Assembly: GCA_012797215.1 (NCBI GenBank)
Contig: JAAZPN010000053.1
Location: 1 to 24,795 of the forward strand
Reading direction: 5' to 3'
Source: Chloroflexota bacterium
GTDB taxonomy: Bacteria > Chloroflexota > Anaerolineae > Anaerolineales > Anaerolineaceae
DNA length: 24,795 nt
How positions within the stretch are numbered: the stretch's first letter is position 1; each line of letters starts with the position of its first letter. Positions 24,731 through 24,795 of the stretch are shown here, piece after piece. Both the position numbers and the translations under genes were made by a program. The notes under the pieces were generated by a model that made no database searches, was not told the origin of the DNA, and worked only from the letters and a program-made list of their open reading frames with translations.

Positions 24731-24795
24731 CCTTCGCTGCGCACAGGATGACACAAATGTGTCGTTGCGAGCGAGCGCCAGCGAGCGCGGCAACC
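24731..24795. repeat. Dispersed 65-nt repeat, copy B (runs to window edge)
   Basis: Matches copy A at 64 of 65 bases in the same orientation, 157 nt downstream. The window ends at the last matching base, so the true length of the repeat unit is unknown. Confidence 0.85.

Noticed and set aside
24566..24793. 75-aa minus-strand reading frame in the terminal repeats
   Set aside because: It is made of the 65-nt repeats read in frame; the repeated peptide reflects DNA duplication, not a gene.
24574..24795. Possible CRISPR array
   Set aside because: Only two close copies, 65 nt long with a 92-nt interval, and no cas genes; repeat length and spacing do not fit.

Overview
The window is about 24.8 kb of moderately GC-rich bacterial chromosome with tightly packed genes, all on the + strand except tilS. 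The best guess for the source is a Chloroflexota bacterium, probably Anaerolineae. The reasons are lipoproteins with long Pro/Thr/Ser linkers, two LytR-CpsA-Psr (LCP) wall proteins, a CdaA-YbbR pair, a YacL-like PIN-TRAM membrane protein, no sign of outer-membrane genes, and a mixture of Shine-Dalgarno and apparently leaderless starts. This assignment is inference; there is no rRNA or other phylogenetic marker to settle it.

Layout. (1) 69-2614: two secreted lipoproteins. One joins a C39/papain-like cysteine domain to a class A beta-lactamase-like serine hydrolase; the other is an amidase_2-type peptidoglycan amidase. (2) 2702-7050: a well-defined transcription unit with promoter, a Na+/K+-ATPase-like (P2C) P-type ATPase, two RCK/TrkA proteins and an intrinsic terminator. 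No TrkH/KtrB channel gene is present. (3) 7132-8559: gltX. (4) 8637-13856: a cell-surface cluster with a seven-TM/GAF/coiled-coil protein ending in a degenerate histidine-kinase ATPase domain, an LCP protein, a tyrosine-recombinase-fold protein that has lost most catalytic residues, and a second LCP protein. (5) 13868-18625: tilS (minus strand), then coaE with a C-terminal GNAT-like extension, diadenylate cyclase cdaA, and cdaR/ybbR. (6) 18665-24464: der, lepB, a small zinc-ribbon protein, a PIN-TRAM membrane protein, cysS and an rlmB-type 2'-O-methyltransferase. (7) 24465-24795: no gene, but an array of short dispersed repeats, including two 65-nt copies differing at one base.

How the parts fit. 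Several modules concern the cell envelope: muramyl amidase, LCP ligases, c-di-AMP synthesis and signal peptidase. c-di-AMP (cdaA/cdaR) commonly controls potassium handling and wall homeostasis. RCK proteins are among known c-di-AMP receptors in other bacteria, so a regulatory link to the ATPase/TrkA unit is plausible but not shown by the sequence. The remaining genes are housekeeping translation, ribosome-assembly and cofactor functions.

The two strongest candidates for something undescribed are the P2C ATPase co-transcribed with two RCK proteins, and the LCP cluster that holds two apparently dead enzymes (a pseudo-histidine kinase and a pseudo-tyrosine recombinase). Promoter, terminator and start-site calls are by eye; no alignment, structure prediction or database search could be run.
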